A DNA stretch of 64,000 nucleotides from Asterias rubens. Its lineage: Eukaryota > Echinodermata > Asteroidea > Forcipulatida > Asteriidae. The notes beneath the pieces are model-generated. The model ran no database searches. It was given only the letters and a program-made list of their open reading frames with translations, and was not told the DNA's origin. The DNA lies in NCBI RefSeq assembly GCF_902459465.1, contig NC_047062.1:26157866-26221865 (forward strand). Direction: 5' to 3'. How positions within the stretch are numbered: position 1 is the stretch's first letter; each line of letters begins with the position of its first letter. The translations under genes were made by a program, and so were the position numbers. Positions 48,501-57,660 of the stretch are shown here, one piece after another.

Positions 48501-51500
48501 ATTTTTTCTCCTAATTTTGGCCAATGTTTCTCTGCAACTCTGTAGATGAGTTTTCTTTGGGCGCAGTCAATTACTTACTTGGTTTTGTAGATACTGTGTC
48601 GACATACAAACATCCTATATCGTTGCGGTACCCGCTGCCAAAACATAGGATTCGAACTGCTTCTAGCTCCCGGGCAACCTCGGTAGTCTAGTTGGTAAGA
48701 CACTGCTCTAGAATTGCAAGGGTTGTGGGTTCGAATCCCACCCGAGTAACATGCCTGTGATATTTTTTCACAGAACTCTGGAAAGTACTGAGTATACAAT
48801 GCTAACACACATCAGTTTATGGGTAAAAACCAAAATTAATATACAGACATAATTTCTACGAAGCTTTGTGAGTGGTTGGCTGTGTTCGTGGAGGATTCAT
48901 CTACAGAGTTAGTTATTTACAAGCCTGGCATGCATCTTTCTCTGCAATTTTATTAAATTTTTAAATGCCCTCCTCTTGCCAAATTTTGTAATGGTTAATT
49001 TTCATTTCTTAATTGTTCCACTTTGATTGCTTATTTCATGTCTTATTTGTATACCTAAAGGGATTGTCCATTTGGATAGTGATTTTGTTCGCTTTTGGGC
49101 AATCCCTAGGCTTATGTTTGCTTTTTCCGTTTGGATTTTTATGTTTCTTATTGTTTTCCTAATGTTTTTAAATCCTGCATTTTCTGTTATTGTTGCTGTA
49201 AGATTTACCTACAGGCATTTTTTATTTTCATTTGAATTAATTTAAACAAAAATATAATTAAAATTGATGCCCCACAGAAGACGGGTCAAAATTGGCAATG
49301 TTTTTTCTTTTAAATTAAAACAAATTGTGCTCAAATTTTTCTACTTTTGATTATTATTAAAACTAATTTTTTAACATCATTTACTTACAGATTGGTGTAA
49401 GAGTGTGGGTGAAAATCCAAGCTTTGAGAATTTGGAAGTACATGACTTGGCGTCACTCTTGCGACGATTATATGGGGGGACAAAAAAACAAGATGGCACA
49501 GCCTATTCTTATCAGTCTCTGAGGGGTTTGAGGGCATCTATCCATCGTCACCTCACAAGCCCTCCGTTCAGTCGCGCTATCAACATACTGCAAGATAAAG
49601 AGTTTATGTCAGCCAACAATGTCCTTCGGGCAATGATGAAACGTATCAAGAGAGAAGGCAAGGATAAAAGTCACCATAAAACTTCCATCAGAGCCGAAGA
49701 CATAAAAAAGATGTTTTCAAGTGGCACACTCTCCACCTCCAACCCAACAAGTCTTCTGAGATTGGTGTGGTTCCACACATCTTTATTCTTCTGTAGGCGA
49801 GGCAGAGAAGGCTTAACTTCTCTGAAGCGAGATTCATTCGCCATAAAGAAAGATGCTGCAGGCAAAGAGTATGCCACTATGGTGTTCAACGAAGCTACCA
49901 AAAATCACCCTGGCAACTTACAGCATGATTTTGACGGGGAGAAGCGAATGTATGCAAAGCCTGAAAGTAATGTTTGCCCTGTTGCAGTTCTGAAGCTGTA
50001 CATGAGTAAACTGAATCCAAAACAAGAAGCCTTTTTCCAGCATCCCTACTCATCAACTGATGGGGAAACACATGCTTGGTACTGCAACGCACCAGTTGGC
50101 AAAAACAAGATCGGGGCAATGATGAAACAAATATCCAAAGATGCAGTCCTGAGCCAAATCTACACAAACCATTGTGTGCGAGCTACAACTATAACTGTAC
50201 TCAACGAGGCTGGTTGTGATAGTCGTACTATCATGGGGCTTTCCGGTCACAGAAATGAATCATCCATCAAACATTACTGTCGTGATCCTTCTGAGAAGCA
50301 TAAGGTAGATATGTCAGCAGTTCTGCACAATGTCATCGACCCGGACAGCATCGCTACCACCAGCAGTCAGCACAGGCCCTCACTCACTGTTGCTAAGCAG
50401 CATGTCCCCGCAACCAACTCCACAGTGTCGATGCTGCCAGTGTATGTACTCGTCAACAAGTCTAAAGACATGGCCGTCAAGATCAAACAAACCACACAAA
50501 CAAACCAGTCACAATCCATCTTTACAGCTTCATCTTTGCCATCAGAATAAATTTGTCAATTTCAATTTCCCAGCAACACAGCCGTATTTCCTTGCCTTGT
50601 ATTTCCATTTTTTTCCATATAAATCAGCTTGTTTTAAAGGAATGTTACAGAATTGGTAAGAAACAAAATTGTGAAGACCACAGATTTACATAAAACTGAT
50701 GATGATGATGATGGTAGAAAACATCCCATGAAATATTTCTGTCAGAAATGTCATATTTGATGAGAAATGAATAATCTAATTTTGCCTTTGGAGTTGGTGC
50801 ACTTAGCGTTTTGTTCATTTTTGTTTTGGCATCGATGCAATACAAAATTTGTAATCGGTTTTTCACTATTTTCTCGTGATTCAGAAGGCCGATCGATCTT
50901 GAACTTCTACAGGTTTATTGGTTTATGTGTATAGTGGATTTAACATAGAGTGCTTACACTGCCAGCAACTTATTTACTAGCAAAACCAATTCTGTAATGT
51001 TCCTTTAAGGTAAGATATAACATCTTACATGTATTTCAGAACAATAGCCTAACATTAAGAGTGAAGTATTTGATCATTTTTTTATGATTTTAGTGGTTTT
51101 CCAGTGAGCTCCAGTGCTGGGATAAGTTAATGGTAAAAGAGTTTGCACTTGTTTGCGTCCATTCGTAAATATGTCTTTGAGGTGTCCAGAGTTGGCCAGA
51201 AATGTTATAGATGTTTTGAACAATTAACTTTTGAAAAGAAAACCCAGGCAACAAGCCGTTTCCCACGCACGATTCACGGGACATTACGTCATCCGTCTCA
51301 GACATAATTCTTGTGAGTTCACCGAACCGCGCTAATTGGAATTTTGAGAATGCCAGTGAACGACAGCGGCAGTTAACCTTGTCCTTTTGATGTAGGCTTG
51401 TTCGCAAAAACAATCTATTTCCTTCCTCCATGAATGGCCACACGTGTGTGTACACACCACACCGATGAACGTGCTGTTTAATTTCCAGGGCGCAAAAAAA

Positions 51501-54500
51501 AACACTGAACTGGCCGATGATTATGTAAAAGGTTGTTACAGGTTTATATGTTGCATTTAAAATTTATGTAGTTTTCTTGTTGCATTTAAATAAAATGATG
51601 AATACATTTGCTTCGGGTGTTAAAAAACATTGTTTGAACTGTGTAATTTCTTGTTCATGCATCTAAAATCCCCCTGTGGATTGTCAAAGGAAATAAGATG
51701 AGCCATTAGTTTGGTTTGGTAAATTATGTTGTACAGTACCACTGTTATGAGGCTTGAACAAGACAACTTCATTTGCAGCAGACTGCTGGGCCACTGAACA
51801 TGGACAGCAAAAATCTTGACTAAAACATAAAAGAGGAAACTGGAAGCATAATGGTAGCAGTCATATTTTGTTCAAAATGTTGGTGTTTTTAATTTGTGAA
51901 TTGGAATAAAAGGGTAGTGACTCGTTCATAAATGGCTGTTTAAGAAACCGTCGCTACCCTTTTATTCCCTGATTTTCCTCTGCGTTTGTCACCATTATTT
52001 GATTTTTAGCAAACATCTGTCATTAATTCTCTCTTGAACTTTTGGTAATGGTGACCCAGGTTCAAAAACTAACACAACTGAAACAACATACAAGAAAAAG
52101 TCAAAACTGCTGACAAGAAAGCAACTTTTTATGTATACAAGGTAATTACATTTATTTTAAATTATTAAATTATATTTAAGTCTGTCGGTTCGACTCGTGA
52201 ATTCTTTCACACTCAGTTTCTTTTATGACACCCAAATTGTAAATACACTTCTTGGTAACACAACTGTGATTAACTCATCACAGAGGAGTTCATCTCCAAA
52301 ACATACTTTAAACTTCTTATTGATTCAAACAATCTTAAACTTCAAATCAACTTACCTATGGGTTGTTCTTTTACAAAATCATAAGTTTACTCCATCATGA
52401 TTAACTCATCATCACGGAGGAGTTCAACTCCGGAACATCAGGTAGACCTACACCTCAAGACTGCCAAGTACGTCTAACAGTTCGTCTATAACAGTTCGGT
52501 GCAATTATCACATCTTTCGGCCAGCGTCATTTCTCTCTTAAAAGTGTGTGGTTACTCCTGAACCCACGGCCATCTCTTCATATAAAAAAACTAAAACCCT
52601 TAAAAGTATTTTGCAAACAGTTGTTAGCATTACAAGCAATACTTCTCATTGTGACATGCGCTGTATAAGAGTTGTTATTATTATTCATTATTATTCCTCT
52701 GTCAAGAGGTTCTTGAGATCTGCAATATACTTCTTCTCGCACTCACTTCCTCACACCACATTCCAAACAACATTCCACAACAAAATACAAAAGGTCTGGA
52801 CAAAGCAACCGATTATTAAACAAAGTAAATAGTAAACAAAAACACAAAGCAACTGCAGCTTAATCACCTTATAGCATGACTCGATTAAAGAAACAGTCTG
52901 CGTTCTCACTGGTTAAAAAACTTTCGGGCGAGACCACACAAACGCAAAGGTAGTGTTTTAACACTATGCCGAGATGGGTAACTTGCGCAAAAAAAAAGAA
53001 CAAAAATACCAGTGTTACAGCGTTCTTCTGATGACGACAAAGGGTATTGCTTAAAGGCACTGGACACATTTGGTAATTGTCAAAGACCGGTATTCTCACT
53101 TTGTGTATCCCAACATGTGTGAGATGTTGGACACAATTGGTCGTCAAAGTTAATACGAGAGAATAATGAAAGACAAAACAACATTGTTGCACAACTGTGT
53201 GCTTTCAGATGCCTTATGAAAATGCGTAAGGCCTGAAGTATTTTAGTATTGAGTGAGAAATTACCTTTTTATCAAAAACTGTTACTTCAGAGGGTGCCGT
53301 TTCTCGCTATGTTTTATACTATCAACAGCTCTCCATTGCTCATTACCAAGTAATTTCTTGTGCTAAAAATTATTTCGAGTAATTACCAATAGTGTCCAAC
53401 TCTTTTTCTAAGCTGTGATTAACATGTTTGTATTATGTAGCCAGGCACACCTTCAGTGCAAATCTCTCCTTAGCTTTTTATAAAATTTCAAAAGCAAAGT
53501 TTGGAGTATAAATTAAATTTTCTGGATTGATTTTTAGAGCGAAGATGGAAGAATGATTTTCAAGAAGCGCAGACATCTTAGCTGGTTGGATGCCCCTGAT
53601 GATGTTTATTTCCACGCTGATGAAAATACCAGGTCAGTATAAGTCAGCCGTCATTCTGTTCTGTCTTTACCAGATATAGACGATGCATTTTGTTTGCACT
53701 GGAGTTGATATACTCCTGCATACTAAGTGAGTGAGTAATAATAATAATTGATTATATGAGTGAAAGTAGTACCTGTGGTGGTTGGGGCACTTGGCACCAT
53801 TCCGAAAGCACTGGGGAAGCATCTTGACGAAGTAGGGACAAATGTGAGAATAGATATGTTGCAGAAGGTGGCGCTGTTGGGAACAGCGAAGATCCTAAGA
53901 AAAACCCTTGAGATCTAAGGCTACAGGCCAAAGCCTGGTTCTAGGAGTTACCGGCACAATAGAAAATATTATCTTTCTTGTGCATGCTGTGATAAGATGA
54001 AATAATAATAATAATAACAATAATAATACAGGCATGCTTGATGGGTGGGCCTTAGACTTAATGAATCCAAACCAAATATCTTACGATCAACATCAAGACC
54101 AATGACAAAATTTTCGTCAAAACAAGTAGCAGTTTCAACTGCACGAAGTTGACAACTACAAGTACCTTGGTGCCCTTGTGAGAGACAGCAAAGGTGAAAT
54201 CATCAAAGAAATGGGCATGGCGTGGTCGGCATGCAACAAAATAATGTGTGGAAGTCAAGCCTCAACAATAAGAACAAACTAAACATCTTCAAATCAACTG
54301 TAGAATCCATCATAATGTCTGGCTCAGATACATGGACAATCACAAGGGAACTAGAAGAGAAACTGGATGCGGAAATGCTTCAATGTTCACTGGAGTCAAC
54401 ACATGACAAATACTGAACATGGCAATGAACCAAAACTATCCACCAAAATACAACAGCATCGTCCGAGCCTGGTGTGGCTTTCCTTGCAGGGAACTTGTAC

Positions 54501-54859
54501 AGAAACATCAAAGAACCCATCTCTCAGCTTATCACCTGGTCACCAAAACATGGAAGTGGGGAAGAGGAAGGCTCAGCTATACAGATGTAGTTGCTAGGGA
54601 CCTCGGTAAACTAGAGAGAAAAAATGAAGACTTCCACCCTGCTGAGTGTTCAAGGCGCAGGAGAAAAACAAATTATTACCTTTTTCTTAAAAAACGCTTG
54701 TTTAATTTTGTTTTAACCTTTTCTGTTTTCAGGAAACTGCGTAAAAAGCTTCCCATTCCATCGCAGAAGCGTCTCGCTCGACGCCCCTGGAAGATCACCT
54801 CCCAGACCAACCGGATGGTCAGTAAGGTCCAGTCAGCAGAGACCATTGTCATTGACTAA
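30514..54859 (+). CDS. MTA: Metastasis-associated (MTA) family protein, NuRD subunit, 19 exons
   Basis: Scaffold subunit of the NuRD deacetylase/remodelling complex; vertebrate paralogues recruit HDAC1/2 through ELM2-SANT and bind RBBP4/7. Exons: 30514-30541, 32126-32193, 32752-32845, 33636-33823, 34386-34503, 35333-35435, 37455-37554, 38445-38633, 39145-39278, 41104-41234, 41475-41591, 41720-41823, 43334-43562, 44073-44198, 44997-45158, 45836-45889, 46594-46637, 53538-53632, 54733-54859. All join in frame at GT-AG sites to give about 736 aa. Order: BAH (about 1-150, [14 protein letters not shown]), ELM2 (about 150-250), SANT (about 268-320, [20 protein letters not shown]), GATA finger C380-x2-C383-x17-C401-x2-C404, a C2H2 finger (C451, C456, H469, H474), [16 protein letters not shown] (RBBP4-binding region 1), then [20 protein letters not shown] and RLARRPWK (region 2), ending IVID. 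The short acidic linker after the BAH start resembles MTA2/MTA3 more than MTA1. It is probably the single invertebrate MTA; whether it maps to one vertebrate paralogue is not decided. Alternative exons could have been missed. Confidence 0.94.
30840..31505. repeat. Inverted repeat of about 45 bp in MTA intron 1
   Basis: GGATGGAGGAAGGAAGAGAA with GGAGCTCGAACGA on the left is inverted at the right as TCGTTCGAGCTCTTTCTTTT and CCTTCCTCCAT. Possibly a 0.66 kb non-autonomous element; no other support. Confidence 0.5.
32256..32346. mobile_element. Diverged AGGCCTGGAATT MITE in MTA intron 2
   Basis: AGGCCTAGATTTTCATCTGT at the left, CAGGGGCAACAGAGGCCATG inside, and AAGGCCT at the right, as in 25628-25773. 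Confidence 0.55.
34205..34310 (-). mobile_element. SINE S1 fragment
   Basis: CATAAGTGTCATGACCAGGA and TTCAAACC match the reverse complement of the S1 head. In MTA intron 4. Confidence 0.55.
34800..35145 (-). mobile_element. SINE S1 copy
   Basis: Reverse orientation, with AGGACACAAGTGCCATGACC, TCAAACCCACAGTCTG and GCTCGGCCACAAC. It contains a short tandem duplication of GCCACCAGAACTTGGGTCCA. In MTA intron 5. Confidence 0.7.
35586..35995 (-). mobile_element. SINE S1 copy with the long body
   Basis: Head GTGTCGTGGCCGAGCGGTTA (reverse strand) near 35990, body with ACGCATGTAACAGAACCCAG, tail with CGCTATATAAGACTTTG. An inverted partial copy follows at about 36015-36115. In MTA intron 6. Confidence 0.75.
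36224..36345. repeat. Long hairpin in MTA intron 6
   Basis: TTTTCAACTAGTGGTTTCAT plus GAGGCCTGGTTCTTGATAAT pairs with ATTATCAAGAACCAGGCCTC and AAACCACTAGTTGAAAA across a loop of about 20 bases. Confidence 0.75.
37099..37430 (+). mobile_element. tRNA-derived SINE, family S2
   Basis: The head (37099-37170) folds like a tRNA: acceptor GGCTAGA / TCTAGTC, D arm TAGCTCAGTTGGTAGAGC, anticodon loop containing GTT, T arm GGTTCCAATTCC. The T stem has mismatches and loop position 33 is C, so it is not a working tRNA gene. A body follows with GGCCTAAAGGCCACTTCAAG. Confidence 0.72.
38087..38277 (+). mobile_element. MITE family B, right half missing
   Basis: TTAA 38083-38086, AGGAACATGTTGCCTTGG left end, central GGTCGGCCATTTTGTGGTG palindrome, then truncated. 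In MTA intron 7. Confidence 0.8.
38800..39105 (-). mobile_element. SINE S1 copy with the long body
   Basis: Reverse-strand head GTGTCGCGGCCGAGTGGATA at about 39100; body GTAATGGTTTACAAGGTG. In MTA intron 8. Confidence 0.7.
39325..40150. repeat. Minisatellite of about 105-bp units in MTA intron 9
   Basis: CATGGTTTTGAATGATAGAT followed by TATGCCAGCC, a GATGTGGTCA-type stretch and CCTCCTACTGTCTG recurs six or seven times with growing divergence to the right. A hairpin repeat separates units one and two at 39440-39605. Confidence 0.82.
40456..40835 (-). mobile_element. MITE family A, complete, reverse orientation
   Basis: TTAA 40452-40455 and 40836-40839; central hairpin at about 40633-40676. 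In MTA intron 9. Confidence 0.92.
41265..41420 (-). mobile_element. SINE S1 body fragment
   Basis: TTATACATGTATAGCGCACA and ACATACAGTTTTTCCTGCAA match the tail and body of the long S1 copies. In MTA intron 10. Confidence 0.6.
42390..42510 (-). mobile_element. SINE S1 fragment
   Basis: CCCTTCTCTTTTCGATAAGT, GCACTGGGTTC and AAGGACACAAGTGTCACG in S1 order. In MTA intron 12. Confidence 0.6.
42751..43240. mobile_element. hAT-type non-autonomous element, 490 bp
   Basis: The terminal 33 bp (CATAGAGCTATATATATTGA...) are a perfect inverted repeat at 42751-42783 and 43208-43240. An 8-bp duplication GTTGTTAT flanks the element at 43-50 of the 42.7 kb block and at 43241-43248. CA/TG ends with an 8-bp TSD fit hAT. 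No ORF. In MTA intron 12. Confidence 0.9.
43621..43776. repeat. 26-bp minisatellite, six copies
   Basis: Unit TGAAATCACCTACAGACATT followed by CCCTGC, six near-identical head-to-tail copies, starting 58 bp after the exon 13 donor of MTA. Confidence 0.93.
44305..44690 (-). mobile_element. SINE S1 copy with the long body
   Basis: GGTTTACAAGTTGCTGTGGC, ATTACACAACACAC and GGACACGAGTGTCATGAC in order; head CCCGGCCACGACGC. In MTA intron 14. Confidence 0.65.
44795..44950 (-). repeat. Hairpin repeat copy
   Basis: AGTAAACTTGCGGGTTCAAC, GAGTGTTGGCTCTGAAAAGA and TATACTCTGCTCGTC, as in 14020-14240 but without the second arm. Confidence 0.6.
45195..45360. repeat. Hairpin repeat, palindromic copy in MTA intron 15
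   Basis: GTTGAGTGGTGTTGGTTCTG at the left pairs with CCAGCACTACTCAA at the right; inner AACTCAACGCTT against AACGTTGAGTT. Confidence 0.65.
45360..45660 (-). mobile_element. SINE S1 copy
   Basis: TTTACACCTGGGTTAAGAGA, CAAGGAGTGACAGGTGTCCT and CAAACCCACACTCTGACGAC in S1 order. In MTA intron 15. Confidence 0.6.
46083..46276. mobile_element. CCCAATTTCATAG-type MITE, complete
   Basis: GGGTCACAATTTCATAGAGC and TGCTTAAGCAC against TGTGCTTAAGTAGCTCTATG and TTGGCCCA. In MTA intron 16. Confidence 0.75.
46669..47027 (-). mobile_element. MITE family C, complete
   Basis: AGGAACATTACAGAATTGGT and its complement at the ends, TTAA 46665-46668 and 47028-47031. In MTA intron 17, upstream of the recombinase gene. 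Confidence 0.9.
47532..47539 (+). promoter_or_regulatory. CRE-like TGACGTCA upstream of the recombinase gene
   Basis: Perfect TGACGTCA, 122 bp upstream of the first in-frame ATG of the recombinase ORF. It might be part of its promoter; inferred from position alone. Confidence 0.3.
47661..50550 (+). CDS. Crypton-type tyrosine recombinase-like protein (DUF3504 family), two exons, nested in MTA intron 17
   Basis: Coding exons 47661-47853 and 49391-50550, joined at a GT-AG intron whose splice keeps frame and gives the junction [14 protein letters not shown]; about 450 aa. The start is the first in-frame ATG after a TGA at 47607; the frame is open back to 47613 but only with TTG. An acidic N-terminal segment leads to a helical SAM-like region ([16 protein letters not shown], then [17 protein letters not shown]), as in Crypton-derived DUF3504 proteins (KIAA1958, QRICH1, ZMYM2-4). 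Catalytic candidates, numbered from the ATG: Arg in GREGL (about 203), Lys in KNHPG (about 235), H-x-x-R in NHCVRAT (325/328), His in SGHRN (351), Tyr in SIKHYC (360). All the residues expected of an active tyrosine recombinase are therefore present. It could be a mobile Crypton copy or a domesticated gene. No element ends were found. Confidence 0.85.
48091..48448 (-). mobile_element. MITE family A, complete, in the recombinase gene intron
   Basis: TTAA 48087-48090 and 48449-48452; hairpin GAGACCTCAAATTCTAAATC and complement at about 48254-48290. Confidence 0.9.
48679..48845 (+). mobile_element. tRNA-derived SINE, family S3
   Basis: tRNA-like head 48679-48747: acceptor CTCGG / CCGAG, TAGTCTAGTTGG (A box), loop CTAGAAT, and GGTTCGAATCCC (B box). 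Then a shared tail ATGCCTGTGATATTTTTTCA and AAAGTACTGAGTATACAATG. A partial inverted copy is at 58690-58785. Confidence 0.75.
50638..51004 (+). mobile_element. MITE family C, complete
   Basis: AGGAATGTTACAGAATTGGT left end and complement at right, TTAA 50634-50637 and 51005-51008. It starts 88 bp after the recombinase stop codon. Confidence 0.9.
51009..53040. other. Remaining part of MTA intron 17
   Basis: No gene seen. It contains a GGGAATAAAAGGG-type palindrome at 51902-51969 and a diverged direct repeat of about 35 bp (TTAACTCATCACAGAGGAGT at about 52270 and near 52400). Confidence 0.5.
53055..53405 (-). mobile_element. MITE family A, right TTAA lost
   Basis: TTAA 53051-53054, AGGCACTGGACAC left end; right end ATTACCAATAGTGTCCAACT without a clear TTAA. 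The central hairpin has decayed. Confidence 0.78.
53763..53917 (+). pseudogene. 3' end of a non-LTR retrotransposon ORF
   Basis: Reads [20 protein letters not shown], then [20 protein letters not shown] and KILRKTLEI followed by a stop. This is the C-terminal tail motif common to a LINE group of marine invertebrates. Only the tail is present, in MTA intron 18, on the gene's strand. Confidence 0.65.
54060..54645 (+). pseudogene. LINE reverse-transcriptase C-terminal fragment with frameshifts
   Basis: Across frames one can read [47 protein letters not shown], then [19 protein letters not shown]. This is the typical C-terminal region of LINE ORF2 (thumb plus tail). Stops and shifts show it is dead. 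In MTA intron 18, up to about 90 bp before exon 19. Confidence 0.72.
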
Positions 54860-54965
54860 ATTTCATTTTCATAATTTTTGTATCACAAACAGGCTTGAAC
54901 CTGAACTTTTTTTAAATTATACACAAATCACTCTCATAGTTTATCAGATCGCTTTTGAATCTCGC

Positions 54966-55489
54966 AGACACTGGACACTATTCGTTATTACTCAAATCAA
55001 TTGTTGGCATAAAAACTGACTTGGTAACGAGCAATGGAGAGCTGTTGATAGTATACAAAATTGTGAGAAATGACTCCCTCTAAAGTAACAGTTTTTTTGG
55101 AAAAGTAATTTCTCACTAAAATATTTGAGTCAATTTTGAGACCTCAGCTGAGGTCTCGCAATAAAGCATCTGAAAGCACACAACTTATGTGACAAGGGTG
55201 TTTTTTCTTCAGTTTTTCTCTTGCAATTTCGACGCCAGACTGAGGTCAAATTTTCACAGGTTTGTTACTTTATGCATATGTTGAGATACACCAAGTGAGA
55301 ATACTGGTCTTTGACGATTACCAAAGGTGTCAGGGGTGTATTTCACAAAGAGTTAGGACTAGCCTTATCTCGAGTTAGGACGAGTTACTAGTCCTAACTT
55401 AGGACTAGCTGTAAGTTTTTGATATCTCTTAGGACTAGTCCTAAGTTAGGACTAGTCCCAACTCTTTGTGAAATCGACCCCAGTGCTCT
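54966..55489 (+). mobile_element. MITE family A, interrupted near its right end
   Basis: Starts AGACACTGGACACTATTCG; central hairpin at about 55135-55162. The right end ACCAAAGGTGTCA is split by a palindromic element (55333-55481), then AGTGCTCT and TTAA 55490-55493 follow. Confidence 0.78.
55333..55481. mobile_element. Palindromic MITE with TTAGGACTAG repeats
   Basis: GGGGTGTATTTCACAAAGAG at the left is complementary to CTCTTTGTGAAATCGACCCC at the right. Inside are five or more direct or inverted copies of TTAGGACTAG. Nested in a family-A MITE. Confidence 0.82.
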
Positions 55490-55499
55490 TTAATACAAA

Positions 55500-56010
55500 G
55501 TACAGGATTGGTGATAAGTTTCAATATGACTTATTACAAAGTTCATACCAGTATCAATCCTCCAGAAAAATAGTTCCATCTGAAATACTATCACATGAAA
55601 GAAAGTAGCACTTAAAAACTTGAAAATCACTGTTGCTTATTTTGATTGTCGCAATCAAAATAAACCCAAATAAACAACTTGGCACTGAATCCTTGAGGAA
55701 ACAAATTATTTGTCCAGTTGCTTGACCGAATTTGATGAAGTTTCATTGGTTAAAGGGCAAGTTGCCGTGGATGAAATTGTTACTTTTCTTTAAATGGGGC
55801 GGGGAGGGGTGAGTGCAGGCTCTTTTTTTCCCAGACATTTTTGAACTGCCTCAGGGAGTGTATGGTAAAGCACAATCGTTATTCCTCTCAGACTAGTGAA
55901 ATATTGTGGTTCAGTTCTTATTGTTGTGTAGATCCCCAGGCTGGGTGTATTCATTCATGTATACATTGTACATTGGCGCAGTGTCAGATGTCAATATGGC
56001 AGTTCACAGA
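55500..56010. other. Non-genic stretch 3' of MTA
   Basis: MTA 3' flank. No repeat or gene recognised. Confidence 0.45.
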
Positions 56011-56015
56011 TGGAC

Positions 56016-56205
56016 CTATAGACCTTATCTTATGCACATGATGTCATATCAGTAGGGCGCCCTCACCTAGAGGTAAAAAAGCAGCATTTAATTGGCCAAA
56101 CCTGTGCGTCGCGCATACAATTCTGTGCGTTTTGATTGTTTCGTCGTCATCGTTTTACCTCTAAGATGGCGGCTGGATGACGTCAATGCACAAGGTCTGT
56201 TGACA
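56016..56205. mobile_element. Palindromic MITE carrying CRE and YY1-like motifs
   Basis: The left arm ATAGACCTTATCTTATGCAC, GATGTCATATCA, ACCTAGAGGTAAAA pairs with the right arm TTTTACCTCTAAGATGGCGG, TGACGTCAATGCACAAGGTCT. TGACGTCA is at 56178-56185 and AAGATGGCGGC at about 56163-56173. Confidence 0.68.
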
Positions 56206-56209
56206 TGAT

Positions 56210-57270
56210 TGACTGCCACAAGCAGACACAACACATAAACACCTTGCAAGCATGTTCACGAGTTTGCCATTACTAATGCACAACTCACAAACATCGGTAA
56301 GTGGTTTTCTGGTCCACAGTGGTGGTTTCAAGGAACTGATTACAAATTTCCTTGATACAATTTCAGTCTGATGTCTATTTTGTATAAAATACAGGATTTT
56401 TTTTTTAATACAATGTTTGAATTCTGCGGTAGTCATTTCTGGTAGATGTAATTGTAGTAGAGAGATTAGGTGTTTTTGCATGATGGTGTTTTGTTACGTC
56501 AAACACTCCGACGCAAAGTCTTCAATCTAGTTTTGAATATGTAGGTATCGTAAGTTTATGTCTTTTAATGTTATTGCTGGTAATTTTGTAATTTATAATA
56601 ATAAAAACAAGATTGATAAGAACAACCTTTTTGATATGGAAATTCAACAATGGATATATAATTATTGATTAAAACAATGGCGGGTGCAGATGTATCACAT
56701 TTTGTAAAATGTGCTATTTCGTACATGGGTAGGACATTAAAATGTCAGTTAAAATACATGTATTAAGAGAACTTAAAATCGTTTCTTTCTCTTTTTTTTA
56801 CAGTTGTAACAGTGTAACTAGTAATGACCCTTCTAACAGCTTCAATAATAAAACACTCTTCGTGAAACAATTTAGCATTGACAGTGGTGCTTTTGTGAAA
56901 TTCACCAAATCCCCCTTGCCCAGTATGACATATTCCAAGCATAGGACAATCGTCTTGGCCACTAGTGTGAGAGAGTAAACATGATTCAAACAAACCATAG
57001 GAGGGCGCTGTAACAATTAACTACTGAGTGTACTACACAATCCACTATCAGTCACCGACATCTTGGGCCAGGACTAAGGACCCTCGAGCTAGGATACATT
57101 TTTCAGGTTTTTTTGACAGGAAGAAAATTATGTTTTTGCCAACATTGTTGAGTAGGCAGCCAGCAAAGATCTCCAAGACTCCGTAGGCTCACAAGTCAAG
57201 CGTCAGAGTGTGTCATGTGCTGCAGTTTCAATATTTGGCTGTAGTAGTTGTCATGGAAGACAACTAGCAT
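56210..57270. other. Non-genic stretch
   Basis: Short frames on both strands, none recognised. AT-rich. Confidence 0.45.
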
Positions 57271-57474
57271 GTCTTAAGATTTCAGTTGTGCATTTATCAA
57301 GACGGTTTTTATAGTTCTCTTCGCAGCAACAAGGAGGGTTCAGGAGACGGTATTTATGAGCACAAAAATAAATACTGGTCAGCTGTTTATGAAGCCCATA
57401 AAGACCCTATGAAAAACACGCAGCGAATATACACACGCGCCCCCTGTCCTTTTGTGTATGTTTTGACACAAAAA

Positions 57475-57496
57475 ATGGCAGACGCGCGACGCATGT
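57475..57496 (+). other. Possible first coding exon (MADARR...) ending in a GTAAGT donor
   Basis: AAAATGGCAGACGCGCGACG is a good start context, CG-rich, and the frame runs straight into GTAAGTGC at 57497. No partner exon was found to the right, so this is only a candidate. Confidence 0.2.
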
Positions 57497-57660
57497 AAGT
57501 GCACTGCACGTTGTGGATAGAGTCATTGTAGTAATTCTTTAATGAGACTCAACTTGTTTACTTGACAATAAAATATATCAAAATCTAAACTTACTTAAAT
57601 ACATCTTACATATTATACACACTATTTATAATTTTTCATGTTGGGAATGTTCATACTTAA

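Noticed and set aside
48679..48747. Possible tRNA gene with good B box
   Set aside because: Weak anticodon stem and a tail shared with the inverted copy at 58690-58785; a SINE head.
56163..56190. ATGGCGGCTGGATGA as a first exon
   Set aside because: The frame stops after four codons and the sequence is one arm of a palindromic MITE.
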